64,000 bases of DNA from Paenarthrobacter sp. DKR-5 (GTDB lineage: Bacteria > Actinomycetota > Actinomycetes > Actinomycetales > Micrococcaceae), in contig NZ_JAHBOI010000009.1 in NCBI RefSeq assembly GCF_018531425.1, positions 1 through 64,000 on the forward strand, read 5' to 3'. A model generated the notes under the pieces. The model made no database searches and was not told where the DNA came from. It saw nothing but the letters and a program-made list of their open reading frames with translations. This document shows, one piece after another, positions 56,168-64,000 of this stretch. How positions within the stretch are numbered: position 1 is the first letter of the stretch; each line of letters opens with the position of its first letter. The position numbers and the translations under genes are program-made.

Positions 56168-57394
56168 ATGCATAAATTATGCTTTAACGAGTTGGGACAA
56201 CACTTGAAAAACCATGGCTCCGCGTTCTGGCTGCACGCGGCGATCCTGATCACCTTCATCGGGGCATCCTCCGCCCCGTCGCCGCTGTACGAGTACTACG
56301 CCCGCGAATGGGGCCTCGGCTCCCTCGCCGTCACCATGGTGTTCGCGGTCTACGCGGTGGCCGTCCTGCTCACCCTGCTGGTGGTCGGCTCGCTGGCAGA
56401 CCACTTCGGCACACGGCCGGTCCTGCTGGCAGCGATCCTGCTCCAGGTGGCGGCCATGATGGTCTTCGCCTTCGCCCCCGGGGCCGCGGTCCTGGCCGGA
56501 GCCCGGGCACTCCAGGGCGTCGCGACCGGCGCCGCCATGGGCGCGGCAGGCTCGGCCCTGCTCGCCTTCGAAGGTCCGCGGACCGGCCGCGGCTCGCTCG
56601 TCAACAGCGCCGCCTCGCCCGTCGGCCTCTCGACCGGTGCGCTCGGTTCAGCGGCCCTGGTTGGCTATCTTCCGGAGCCCACCAAGGGCGTCTACTTCTG
56701 CATCGCCGTCCTGCTCCTGGTGTTCGGCACCGGGCTGTTCTTCATCCCCAGCGCCGGAGCGAAGACCCCGGGATGGCTGCACTCCCTGCTGCCCAAGGCA
56801 TCCATCCCTGCCGCTGCCCGGCGGACCATGGTTGTCACCATGCCCGTCGCCGCTGCCACGTGGGCCCTGGCAGGGTTCTACCTCTCGCTCGGCCCCGGCC
56901 TGGCCCACTCGATCACCGGAAACGGATCCGTCCTGGTCGGGGGCCTCGCCCTGTTCACGCTCTTCGTCCCTGGCGCGGCCGCCATTCTGGTCGTCCGCCG
57001 CTGGTCCGACCGCAATACCCTGATGGCCGGCGTCGTTTGCCTCATGGCGGGCATCACCATCACGGTGCTCGCCGTGCAACTCGCCTCCGCTCCGCTGTAT
57101 TTCGTTGGGACCGGCGTCGCCGGCCTCGGCTTCGGCAGCGGCTACTACGGCGCCATGCGGATGACCCTGCCGCTGTGCAGGCCGAACGAACGCGGCGCGA
57201 TGCTCTCGAGCATCTACGTCATCTGCTACCTCGGGTTCAGCGTTCCCGCTGTGGCCGCCGGGTTGCTGCTCAATGTTGCGGGCATGCAGGGAACAACCCT
57301 GGTCTACGGCTCAGCCCTCGTGCTGGCCTCCGTGCCCGCACTCTTCTCCGTCTGCCGGCGCGGCCGGTCCCCCTTGACGGCCGTCCAGGCCTGA
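56168..57394 (+). CDS. MFS transporter
   Basis: The 408-residue protein has 12 membrane segments, starting after a short N terminus HGSAFWLHAAILITFIGASS. Motif A GSLADHFGTRPVLLAAILLQ is visible. It is divergent from the TetR gene and 28 bp upstream of the 3-hydroxyacyl-CoA dehydrogenase gene. The start codon at 56168 has no ribosome site and lies on a palindrome; TTG 56192 is an alternative. Confidence 0.88.
   Translation: MHKLCFNELGQHLKNHGSAFWLHAAILITFIGASSAPSPLYEYYAREWGLGSLAVTMVFAVYAVAVLLTLLVVGSLADHFGTRPVLLAAILLQVAAMMVFAFAPGAAVLAGARALQGVATGAAMGAAGSALLAFEGPRTGRGSLVNSAASPVGLSTGALGSAALVGYLPEPTKGVYFCIAVLLLVFGTGLFFIPSAGAKTPGWLHSLLPKASIPAAARRTMVVTMPVAAATWALAGFYLSLGPGLAHSITGNGSVLVGGLALFTLFVPGAAAILVVRRWSDRNTLMAGVVCLMAGITITVLAVQLASAPLYFVGTGVAGLGFGSGYYGAMRMTLPLCRPNERGAMLSSIYVICYLGFSVPAVAAGLLLNVAGMQGTTLVYGSALVLASVPALFSVCRRGRSPLTAVQA
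56170..56182. promoter_or_regulatory. palindrome at the MFS start codon
   Basis: GCATAA-A-TTATGC is a perfect 13-bp palindrome overlapping the annotated first codons of the MFS gene, in an AT-rich region between the divergent TetR and MFS genes. It is likely a TetR operator, which would suggest that the true start is downstream. Confidence 0.45.
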
Positions 57395-57422
57395 ACGTCC
57401 CCGCACCACGAAAGGAACCACC

Positions 57423-58283
57423 ATGTGGTACACCCTGCCCGCCGAGATCGGCACCAGGCCCATTACCGTCATCGGCGGCGGAACGCTCGGCCGGCGCATC
57501 GCCCTGATGCTCTCGCTGCGCGGGGCCGAGATCCGCATCTTCGACACGAACCTCGACGTCGCCCGTGCGGCGGTGGAGTTCATCGAACAGGAACGCCCCG
57601 CCGTCGCCGCTTCGTTTGACGGCGCCCCGGCGGGTGAGCTGACCACGTCCGACGACCTGGCCGCGGCCCTCCGCGGAGCCTGGCTCGTCGTCGAGGCCGT
57701 CCCCGAGAAGCTGGAGCTGAAGAAGAAGATCTTCGCCGACCTGGACCGCCTGGCCGAACCGGATGCCATCCTGGCCAGCAACTCCTCCTCGTTCGCCACC
57801 GCCGAGTTCATGGACGGCGTCAACAGCCCGGAGCGGGTGCTGAACATGCACTTCTACATGCCCCCGGCCGCACGCTCCGTGGAGCTCATGTCCAGCACCA
57901 GCACCGACCCGCGCATCTTCGACCTGCTCACGGCGGAGCTTCCGCGCTATGCGCTCGTTCCGCATCTGGTCCGCGAGCAGAGCACCGGCTTCATCTTCAA
58001 CCGCATCTGGGCCGCCATCAAGCGCGAGTCCCTCGCCGTCGTCGCCGAAGGCGTGGCCGAGCCGGAGGACATCGACGCCCTGTTCGCCGACCTGTTCAAG
58101 GCCGACGCGGCCCCGTTCCGCTTCATGGACCAGGTCGGCCTGGACGTGGTGCTCGACATCGAGAACCACTACTCCGAACTCGAGGGCCGGCCCAACAAGG
58201 TCGCCCCGCTGCTGCAGGAGTACATCGACAAGGGCTGGCTGGGCGTCAAGAGCGGCCGCGGCTTCTACAACGACTACGCCTAG
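57423..58283 (+). CDS. 3-hydroxyacyl-CoA dehydrogenase
   Basis: This 286-residue protein has a Rossmann NAD site VIGGGTLGRRIALMLS (residues 15-30), EAVPEKLELKKKIFADLD, SNSSSFATAEF, and the catalytic His region NMHFYMPP, all typical of stand-alone FadB-like dehydrogenases. The C-terminal domain is short. It oxidises 3-hydroxyacyl-CoA. It follows the MFS gene and ends in overlap with the convergent thiolase, which would act on the 3-oxoacyl-CoA product. Confidence 0.9.
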   Translation: MWYTLPAEIGTRPITVIGGGTLGRRIALMLSLRGAEIRIFDTNLDVARAAVEFIEQERPAVAASFDGAPAGELTTSDDLAAALRGAWLVVEAVPEKLELKKKIFADLDRLAEPDAILASNSSSFATAEFMDGVNSPERVLNMHFYMPPAARSVELMSSTSTDPRIFDLLTAELPRYALVPHLVREQSTGFIFNRIWAAIKRESLAVVAEGVAEPEDIDALFADLFKADAAPFRFMDQVGLDVVLDIENHYSELEGRPNKVAPLLQEYIDKGWLGVKSGRGFYNDYA

Positions 58284-59488
58284 ACCGCTTCAAGCACGCT
58301 CACGTAGTTGGCGATGCCGACGCCGCCCATGTTCTGCACCGCGGCGCGGCGCGGCGCCGCCAGCTGCATGTCCCCGGCCGTTCCGGTCAGCTGCATGGCC
58401 GCGAGGACGTGCTGCGAGACGCCGGTCGCGCCGACGGGGTGCCCCTTCGCCTTCAGACCGCCGGACACGTTGACCGGCAGCCTGCCGTCCTTGTAGACCC
58501 AGCCCTCCTCGAGGGCGAGGGCGCCCTGCCCGGCAGGGGCGAGGCCCATCGCCTCGTACATGAGCAGTTCGGCGATGGTGAAGCAGTCGTGCACTTCGGC
58601 GAAGTCCAGGTCTTCCACCCCGACGCCGGCCATCGCCAGCGCCCGCTGCCAGGAGACACGCGTTGCGGCGAACTCGACCGGGTCGCGGCGGGATGCCGGC
58701 AGGAAGTCGTTCGCATGGCCGAAACCGGCCAGCCGGACCGCCTCGGTCGCCGCCCCCGCCGAGGGGCCGGAGCTGATGATCACCGCGGCGGCGCCGTCGG
58801 ACACCGGCGAGCAGTCGGTGCGGCGCAGCGGGTCGGCCACCATCGGGTTCTTGTCGGAAACGGTGCGGCAGAACTCCTCGCCGAGGTTCTTGCGCAACTG
58901 GGCATAGGGATTGTCGACGCCGTTGCGGTGGTTCTTCGCGGCAATCGACCCGAGCACGTCCCCGAGGGTTGCGAAGCTTCCCAGCCGCGCGCCGTAGCGC
59001 TTGTCGTAGTGCTTGGCGACCTCGGCGAACAGCCCGGTGAAGCCTGTGCTCGACGGCTTGCCCGCCATCTCGTAGTCGGCGCCGAGCAGCGCGGCGCCGA
59101 CGACGTCGGGCGTGGCGTGCGTCATCTTTTCGGCACCGATGACCAGCACGTTGCGCGCCGTTCCGGCCAGCACCGCCTTGACGCCCTGCTGGAATGCGGC
59201 CGAGCCGGAGGCGCAGGCGTTCTCCGTGCGGGTGGCGGGCACGTTGGCGAGTTCATCCGAGACCTGCAGCGCCAGCGAGGACGGGAAGCCGAGCGGCATC
59301 ATGCCGGAGTTGAACTGGCCCAGGTACACCTCGTCAATCTGCGAGGCTTCCAGGCCGGCGTTGCGGATGGCGTCCGTGGCCACCTGCACGATCAGTGACT
59401 CGAGGGTCTCGTCGGTGAGCTTGCCGAAGCGGCTGTGGCCCCAGCCGGTCAGGAGGATGTCCTTGCCGAATGCTTCGCGCAGGCTCAC
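58280..59488 (-). CDS. thiolase, SCP2/acetyl-CoA acetyltransferase type
   Basis: This 402-residue protein shows the thiolase cysteine C92 ([13 protein letters not shown]), the [19 protein letters not shown] region characteristic of SCP2-type thiolases, and [14 protein letters not shown] with the catalytic His. It likely cleaves a 3-oxoacyl-CoA. The GTG start at 59488 overlaps the CoA-transferase B stop codon. It is last in the operon. Confidence 0.92.
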   Translation of the reverse strand: MSLREAFGKDILLTGWGHSRFGKLTDETLESLIVQVATDAIRNAGLEASQIDEVYLGQFNSGMMPLGFPSSLALQVSDELANVPATRTENACASGSAAFQQGVKAVLAGTARNVLVIGAEKMTHATPDVVGAALLGADYEMAGKPSSTGFTGLFAEVAKHYDKRYGARLGSFATLGDVLGSIAAKNHRNGVDNPYAQLRKNLGEEFCRTVSDKNPMVADPLRRTDCSPVSDGAAAVIISSGPSAGAATEAVRLAGFGHANDFLPASRRDPVEFAATRVSWQRALAMAGVGVEDLDFAEVHDCFTIAELLMYEAMGLAPAGQGALALEEGWVYKDGRLPVNVSGGLKAKGHPVGATGVSQHVLAAMQLTGTAGDMQLAAPRRAAVQNMGGVGIANYVSVLEAV

Positions 59489-60141
59489 CGTGCGGCACCT
59501 TCCAGCTCCGGGGCGACGGTGAAGCCGGGTTCGGTCTTGGCGCGGATTTCCTCCACCGTGACGCCCGGAGCGAGCTGGGTGAGGACCAGGCCGGCGTCCG
59601 TGACATCGAAGACAGCGAGATCGGTGATGATTCGGTTCACGACCTTGACGCCGGTGAGCGGCAGGGTGCAGCCGGAGACGATCTTCGGCGTGCCGTCCTT
59701 CGCCACGTGCTCGGTGAGCACCACCACGCGGGGCGTCCCGGCGACCAGGTCCATCGCACCGCCCATGCCCTTGACCATCTTGCCGGGGATCGTCCAGTTG
59801 GCGAGGTCGCCGTCGCCGGAGACCTGCATGGCGCCCAGGATGGCCACCTTCACCTTGCCCCCGCGGATCATGCCGAAGGACGTGGCGGAGTCAAAGATGC
59901 TGGCGCCGGGCAGTACCGTGACGGTCTGCTTTCCGGCGTTGATCAGGTCCGCGTCTTCGTCTCCCTCGTAGGGGAAGGGGCCCATCCCGAGGAGCCCGTT
60001 TTCGCTCTGCAGCACCAGACGGACCCCTTCGGGCAGATTGTTTGCCACCAGGGTCGGAATACCGATCCCCAGGTTCACGTAATCGCCGTCGCTGAGCTCC
60101 GTTGCTGCGATGGCGGCCATTTCATCCCGGCTCCAGGCCAT
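59485..60141 (-). CDS. 3-oxoacid CoA-transferase subunit B
   Basis: This 218-residue protein begins [20 protein letters not shown] and carries the catalytic Glu E47 in [12 protein letters not shown], with [15 protein letters not shown] just before it. It pairs with subunit A to move CoA from succinyl-CoA to acetoacetate or another 3-oxoacid. ATG 60141 follows a GGGAG site. It overlaps the thiolase gene by 4 nt (GTGA). Confidence 0.93.
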   Translation of the reverse strand: MAWSRDEMAAIAATELSDGDYVNLGIGIPTLVANNLPEGVRLVLQSENGLLGMGPFPYEGDEDADLINAGKQTVTVLPGASIFDSATSFGMIRGGKVKVAILGAMQVSGDGDLANWTIPGKMVKGMGGAMDLVAGTPRVVVLTEHVAKDGTPKIVSGCTLPLTGVKVVNRIITDLAVFDVTDAGLVLTQLAPGVTVEEIRAKTEPGFTVAPELEGAAR

Positions 60142-60187
60142 GGTTGTTCTCCCTTGAATCAGAAAATTGGTGGTTGCGGACGGCGCG

Positions 60188-60904
60188 CTAGACGGCTGCC
60201 GGAGCGAGGCGGGGGCGGACGGTGCGCTGCTCGATGTCCTTGGTCCGGGCGGTGGCCTGGACGAGGCGGTGCACGAAGACGCCGGGCGTGACGACGTGGT
60301 CCGGGTGGATCGCTCCCGGCTCGACAATGACCTCCGCCTCGGCAATGGTGACGATTCCCGCAGACGCGACCACCGGGTTGAAGTTGCGGGCGGTGTAGCG
60401 GTACACAAGGTTGCCGTCCGTGTCTGCGGTGTGCGCGTGCACGAGCGCGACGTCGGCGACGATGGCGCGCTCCTGGACGTACGTCACGCCGTCGAAGTCA
60501 GCGTGCGGCTTGCCCTCCGCGACGAGGGTTCCGACCCCGGTCTTGGTGTAGAACGCGGGGATGCCGGAGCCGCCGGCCCGCAGGCGCTCGGCCAGGGTGC
60601 CCTGCGGAGTGAACTCGACCTCGAGCTGGCCGGCGAGGAACTGCTCGGCGAACAGCTTGTTCTCACCAACGTAGGAGGCGATGACCTTGCGCACCTGACC
60701 GGCTTCGATCAGCAGGCCCAGCCCCTTGCCGTCGATGCCCATGTTGTTGGAGACGACCGTCAGGTCTTTGACGCCGGAGTCCCGCACGGCCTCGATCAGG
60801 TCCGCCGGGATGCCGCTGAGGCCGAAGCCGCCTACCGCGAGCGTGATCCCGTCGCGCAGGGCGTCCTGCAGGGCCGCTCCGGAACTTGATTGCACCTTGG
60901 ACAT
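60188..60904 (-). CDS. 3-oxoacid CoA-transferase subunit A
   Basis: This 238-residue protein has the subunit A pattern [57 protein letters not shown] and [13 protein letters not shown] 60904 with GAGGAG upstream was chosen over the longer frame. First gene of the A-B-thiolase unit. A palindrome (61053-61069) lies upstream, between it and the divergent TetR gene. Confidence 0.93.
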   Translation of the reverse strand: MSKVQSSSGAALQDALRDGITLAVGGFGLSGIPADLIEAVRDSGVKDLTVVSNNMGIDGKGLGLLIEAGQVRKVIASYVGENKLFAEQFLAGQLEVEFTPQGTLAERLRAGGSGIPAFYTKTGVGTLVAEGKPHADFDGVTYVQERAIVADVALVHAHTADTDGNLVYRYTARNFNPVVASAGIVTIAEAEVIVEPGAIHPDHVVTPGVFVHRLVQATARTKDIEQRTVRPRLAPAAV

Positions 60905-61052
60905 GGGCTTGTCTCCTCGTCGAGATAGGGGCAGGACGGCCGCGTTGAGGACGTCGGCCGGGGCGACCACTTTGTGGACGCAGGCATTGTTGAGGAGCGT
61001 AACGGCCGTCACAGAAGGGTGTCAATTCCGGGAAACCGCTCGCTTCGAGCTC

Positions 61053-61069
61053 TGTTTACACTGTGAACA
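61053..61069. promoter_or_regulatory. palindrome between CoA-transferase and TetR genes
   Basis: TGTTTACA-C-TGTGAACA is a 17-bp palindrome with one mismatch (flanking C and G extend it to 19 bp). It lies 150 bp upstream of the CoA-transferase A gene and 130 bp from the divergent TetR start. Either regulator binding or an IclR/GntR site is possible. Confidence 0.45.
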
Positions 61070-61167
61070 GGGGACTCTCCGGTGTCCACAATATGGAGCC
61101 CAACTTCAGTTTCGAACCTACGGCGCCTTTCGTCCCGCCCTCCTGCGGATCGGCGGGGAGCCCCAGT

Positions 61168-61189
61168 AGACAGACTTGTCTTGTATGAT
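61168..61189 (+). promoter_or_regulatory. leaderless TetR promoter with operator dyad
   Basis: AGACA-GACT-TGTCT (61168-61181) is a dyad immediately before TATGAT (61184-61189), and the ATG of the TetR gene follows six bases later at 61196. This suggests a leaderless transcript and autoregulation by steric block. Confidence 0.55.
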
Positions 61190-61195
61190 GGACAG

Positions 61196-61816
61196 ATGAC
61201 CGCCGCGCCCGCCGAATCCCCCGCTCCAGTGCCGGGCGCGCCCTCCGGAAGCGCCCGTGAGCGGATCCTCGAGACGGCCTTCGCGCTTTTCTACGCCCGG
61301 GGGCTGCGCGCCGTGGGCATTGACACCATCATCGCTGAATCCGGGGTCGCGAAGGCGACGTTCTATAAGTACTTTCCCTCCAAGGACGACCTGATCCTCA
61401 CCTACCTCGACAAGGTCGACGGCGTCTGGACCGGGCAGCTGCACGCAGCGGCCGCGTCGGCGGGAGAGGATCCGGCGGACCAGCTGGTCGGCCTCTTCGA
61501 TGCCCTTTACAGCTCCTGCCAGCGCGAGGGATACCGGGGCTGCGCCTTCATCAACGCGGCGGCCGAGTCCGCCCCGGGCACTGCCATCCACACAAGGACC
61601 GTCGCGCACAAGCAGGCGGTGCTGGCCTGGCTGGAAACCCTGGCCGCGCGCGCCGGAGCGGCCCAGCCCGGCCAGCTTGCCCGCAGCTTGTCCTTGCTGC
61701 TGGACGGCGGGCTCGCCAGCGGAGCCCTCGACGCGGATCCGGCCGCAGCCGAGGCTGCGCGCGCCACGGCCGCGCTGCTGGTGCAGCAGAGCACCCGCCG
61801 GCCCTCCGCCGGCTGA
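61196..61816 (+). CDS. TetR-family regulator
   Basis: This 206-residue protein has the TetR HTH (ARERILETAFALFYARGLRAVGIDTIIAESGVAKATFYKYFPSKDDLI) and a ligand domain with QREGYRGCAFINAAAES, as found in AcrR-like regulators (TetR_C_33 type). ATG 61196 gives a short disordered N-terminal tail. It is divergent from the CoA-transferase operon and upstream of the MHS transporter. Confidence 0.92.
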   Translation: MTAAPAESPAPVPGAPSGSARERILETAFALFYARGLRAVGIDTIIAESGVAKATFYKYFPSKDDLILTYLDKVDGVWTGQLHAAAASAGEDPADQLVGLFDALYSSCQREGYRGCAFINAAAESAPGTAIHTRTVAHKQAVLAWLETLAARAGAAQPGQLARSLSLLLDGGLASGALDADPAAAEAARATAALLVQQSTRRPSAG

Positions 61817-61955
61817 GGCCCGCCCCCTCCACCCGGCACCCTCCACCGCCCCGCGCAACAGCGCCGGGCCGCTTCACCCGCAGCTCCCGCCTGCCCCGTA
61901 CCGGAGATCTTGTGGTCTCCGCCCGGGCAATGTATTGTACGTCACAACCGCTAAA

Positions 61956-61990
61956 CGAACGGATGTTCACCATACGAACATCGACGTTCG
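61956..61990. promoter_or_regulatory. nested inverted repeats upstream of the MHS transporter
   Basis: GATGTTC (61962-61968) and GAACATC (61976-61982) are a perfect 7-bp inverted repeat with a 7-bp spacer, enclosed by CGAACG (61956-61961) and CGTTCG (61985-61990). CGAAC-GGAT-GTTC also matches most of the Gram-positive LexA consensus CGAAC-N4-GTTC. It lies about 50-80 bp upstream of the transporter start. Confidence 0.5.
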
Positions 61991-62037
61991 ATCCATCCCG
62001 TTATCCCCTACCGTCTTTCGATGTGGAAGGACCCGCA

Positions 62038-63384
62038 ATGTCTGATCTCTCCTCCTCCGTGGCCACCCCGGAGACAGAGTCTCCGGAAGCAGCTGCCCGG
62101 CGTCTTCGCCGAGCCAAGAAGGCCGCTCTGGCCGGCTTCCTGGGCGGCGCCCTCGAGTACTACGACTTCTTCGTTTACGCCACGGCCGCGTCCCTGATCT
62201 TCTCGAAGATCTTCTTCCCGTCGGGAGACCCCACCGTGGCATTGCTCTCCTCGTTCGCCACCCTGGGAGTCGCCTACGTCGCCCGGCCTTTCGGCGCCGT
62301 GATCTTTGGCCACCTCGGCGACAAGATCGGGCGTAAGAACACCCTGGTGCTCACGCTCGTCCTGATGGGCAGCGCCACGTTCCTCATCGGCATCCTCCCC
62401 GACTTCAAGTCCGCCGGCTACCTCGCCCCCGGCCTGCTCGTCCTGCTGCGCCTGATGCAGGGCCTCTCGGCCGGCGCAGAGACCGCAGGCGCTTCCGCCC
62501 TGACGATGGAGGAGGCCCCGGCGGGACGCCGCGGATTCTTCGCCAGCTTTGCAATGAGCGGCATCTCGGCGGGCATCGTGCTGGCCTCGCTCGCGTTCCT
62601 GCCGGTCGCGGCGATGAGCGAAGCGGACCGTCTCAGCTGGGGCTGGCGCATCCCGTTCTGGCTCTCCATCATCGTGCTGATCGTGGCCTACCTGGTGCGC
62701 CGGTCGCTCGAGGAGCCCGAGATTTTCGAGGAGAAGCAGGAAAAGGGTGACCTGGTCAAGCTTCCCTTCGTCAAGATGTTCAGGACCCACCCGGCCCAGT
62801 TCTTCCAGGTCGCGCTGATGTCCTTCGAGACCGTGACGAACACCTTCATGCAGTCCTTCGGCCTGGCCTATGCCGTTTCGGTCGGCGTGGACGCCACCAC
62901 CATGCTGTGGGTGAGCGTCCTCGGCAACGTGATCGCCGTCGTCTCGCAGCCGGCCCTCGCCCGTCTCTCCGACATTTGGGGACGCCGCAAGGTCTTCGCC
63001 GGCGGCGTCATCGGCTCCGGCCTGATGATCTTCATCTACTTCTCGGTGATCTCCACCGGCAACATCGCCATGATCTTCGTGGTCAGCACCCTCATCACGG
63101 CCGGCACCTACGCGGCATCGAACTCGGTCTACCCGGCGTGGTTCGCCGAGCTCTTCAATGTCCGGGTCCGTTACTCCGGCATGGCGATCGGCCTGCAGGT
63201 CGGCATCCTCTGCGCGGGCTTCACCCCGCTGCTCGGCGCCGCGCTCGTGGGTTCGGTGAAGGCCAACTGGGGACCGGCCGCCTGGATCGTGGCCGCATCC
63301 TCCATCCTGGCGCTGGCCGGCGCGCTGTGGGCCCGCGAAACCAACAAGACGCCGCTGCGCGAGCTCGGCAACCACGTGCACTAA
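62038..63384 (+). CDS. MFS transporter, metabolite:H+ symporter (MHS) family
   Basis: The 448-residue protein has 12 membrane segments and MHS signatures: FLGGALEYYDFFVYATAASLIF, ARPFGAVIFGHLGDKIGRKN (motif A), LRLMQGLSAGAETAGA and LSWGWRIPFWLSIIVLIVAYLVRRSLEEPE. Such proteins import organic acids such as ketoglutarate, shikimate or proline-betaine. The location near a CoA-transferase/thiolase cluster suggests a short-chain acid. ATG 62038 with AAGGACC upstream. Confidence 0.92.
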   Translation: MSDLSSSVATPETESPEAAARRLRRAKKAALAGFLGGALEYYDFFVYATAASLIFSKIFFPSGDPTVALLSSFATLGVAYVARPFGAVIFGHLGDKIGRKNTLVLTLVLMGSATFLIGILPDFKSAGYLAPGLLVLLRLMQGLSAGAETAGASALTMEEAPAGRRGFFASFAMSGISAGIVLASLAFLPVAAMSEADRLSWGWRIPFWLSIIVLIVAYLVRRSLEEPEIFEEKQEKGDLVKLPFVKMFRTHPAQFFQVALMSFETVTNTFMQSFGLAYAVSVGVDATTMLWVSVLGNVIAVVSQPALARLSDIWGRRKVFAGGVIGSGLMIFIYFSVISTGNIAMIFVVSTLITAGTYAASNSVYPAWFAELFNVRVRYSGMAIGLQVGILCAGFTPLLGAALVGSVKANWGPAAWIVAASSILALAGALWARETNKTPLRELGNHVH

Positions 63385-63427
63385 GCGCGATGGTGCGGCG
63401 GCCGCGGGCCGCCACTCCCGGGCCGCG

Positions 63428-63449
63428 GGGCGGTGCTTCGGCGCCGCCC
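63428..63449 (+). terminator. possible terminator after the MHS transporter
   Basis: GGGCGGTGC and GCGCCGCCC form a 9-bp stem with one G-T wobble and a UUCG loop, 43 bp after the transporter stop. It is followed by GGCGGCCC, with no T-run. Confidence 0.5.
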
Positions 63450-63593
63450 GGCGGCCCACCGCTTTGTCCGTGCGCGAGCGGTGGAGCGTGCCCGGGTCTT
63501 GCCAACGGAGCAACCACCGTGCCCATGATGGAGGAGGCCCCTCACCGGGGAGGCTGGAACGGCAGACCGCACGATCCAAGGAGAGCATCGGCC

Positions 63594-64000
63594 ATGATCG
63601 CCAAAGAACACCTCAACGACCTGCTCATGCACCCGGGCAATGTGATCGGCTCCGACGGCGAGAAAATCGGCGGCATCGCGCAGATCTACCTCGACGACGG
63701 CACCGACCAGCCGAGCTGGGTGACCGTCAGCACCGGTCTGTTCGGCTCGCACGAGACCTTCATCCCGCTGGCGGGCGCCAGGACCGAGGGCAGCGACATC
63801 ATCGTGCAGTACAGCAAGGACCAGATCAAGGACGCGCCGCGGGTGGACCCGGGCGGCCACCTTGAGCCCGAGGAGGAGGACAAACTCTTCCGGCACTACC
63901 AGCCCGACGGTGGCCAGCTGACCTATTCGGACACCGTCCGGTCCGAGACCGGTGAGGTTCCCGCCGGCTCACCGGAGGCGGGGCGCCCGAGGCTGCGTCC
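63594..64000 (+). CDS. PRC-barrel domain protein, 3' end cut by window edge
   Basis: The first 135 codons encode a PRC barrel (KIGGIAQIYLDDGTDQPSW at residues 22-40, TGLFGSHETFIPLAGA) that is a close paralogue of the protein encoded at 19895-20716. The following segment is G/S/E-rich as in DUF2382 proteins, whose C-terminal domain would lie beyond the window. AAGGAGAG precedes the ATG at 63594. Confidence 0.88.
   Translation, partial: MIAKEHLNDLLMHPGNVIGSDGEKIGGIAQIYLDDGTDQPSWVTVSTGLFGSHETFIPLAGARTEGSDIIVQYSKDQIKDAPRVDPGGHLEPEEEDKLFRHYQPDGGQLTYSDTVRSETGEVPAGSPEAGRPRLR

Noticed and set aside
62008-63588. Long open frame (526 codons) on the minus strand
   Set aside because: It is antisense to the MHS transporter, Glu/Asp/Gly/His-rich without motifs, the usual shadow of a hydrophobic protein gene.

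Overview
The window is 64 kb of high-GC DNA with actinobacterial character: strong G/C preference at third codon positions, many GTG/TTG starts, apparently leaderless regulator genes, and gene families typical of soil Micrococcaceae (Arthrobacter/Pseudarthrobacter type). The genus is inferred from gene content only. No rRNA, tRNA, CRISPR array, transposase or integrase was seen. The segment reads as ordinary chromosome: one core replication/ribosome cluster set among catabolic, transport and stress modules, each with its own regulator.

Layout. 1-2.1 kb: arsenic resistance (trxB fragment, arsC, acr3, with arsR divergent). 2.2-9.2 kb: a galactoside operon (ABC binding protein, two permeases, DeoR regulator, GH2 beta-galactosidase) behind a CRP-like box and a direct-repeat operator. 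9.3-12.3 kb: a low-coding stretch with remains of a frameshifted membrane gene, a ZIP metal transporter and two secreted proteins of unknown role. 12.4-16.5 kb: MFS exporter, SoxR, a flavin reductase behind a clear SoxR promoter, two decayed genes (ArsR tail and SRPBCC), a STAS-like protein and MarR. 16.6-25.2 kb: Zn alcohol dehydrogenase, 5'-3' exonuclease, AI-2E transporter, PRC-barrel/DUF2382 stress protein, unknown protein, epimerase, YnfA, LysR and EamA. 25.2-30.7 kb: a CitB/DctR-type two-component system divergent from a NitT/TauT-type ABC importer. 30.8-34.3 kb: RibD/DHFR-like reductase, two small uncertain genes, maleate isomerase-like protein and an Old Yellow Enzyme homologue. 34.5-38.9 kb: dnaB, an FMN reductase, and rpsF-ssb-rpsR-rplI, with a cluster of DnaA-box-like sites upstream of dnaB. 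39-49 kb: nitrilase-family amidase, DUF1345 protein, ABC exporter, PAP2-diacylglycerol kinase fusion divergent from a stand-alone PAP2 phosphatase, DeoR/MFS pair and ABC-F ATPase. 48.9-53.6 kb: an asparagine/aspartate operon (gntR, asparaginase, aspartase, permease). 53.7-55.5 kb: pheA and an aldo/keto reductase. 55.6-63.4 kb: TetR/MFS, 3-hydroxyacyl-CoA dehydrogenase, SCP2-type thiolase, 3-oxoacid CoA-transferase A/B, TetR and an MHS-family organic acid transporter, together suggesting use of a short-chain oxo- or hydroxy-acid. 63.6 kb to the end: a second PRC-barrel protein, paralogous to the one at 20 kb and cut by the window edge.

No convincing new multi-gene system was found. The observations most worth testing are regulatory: the SoxR promoter with its 19-bp spacer, the DnaA-box cluster before dnaB, recurrent leaderless regulator promoters, nested palindromes before the MHS transporter, twin AAGCATGCTT palindromes at the stress-protein promoter, and a perfect 24-bp dyad before the asparagine permease. 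The pairing of a CitB-type two-component system with a NitT/TauT importer and the two secreted proteins near 11 kb are the main functional unknowns.
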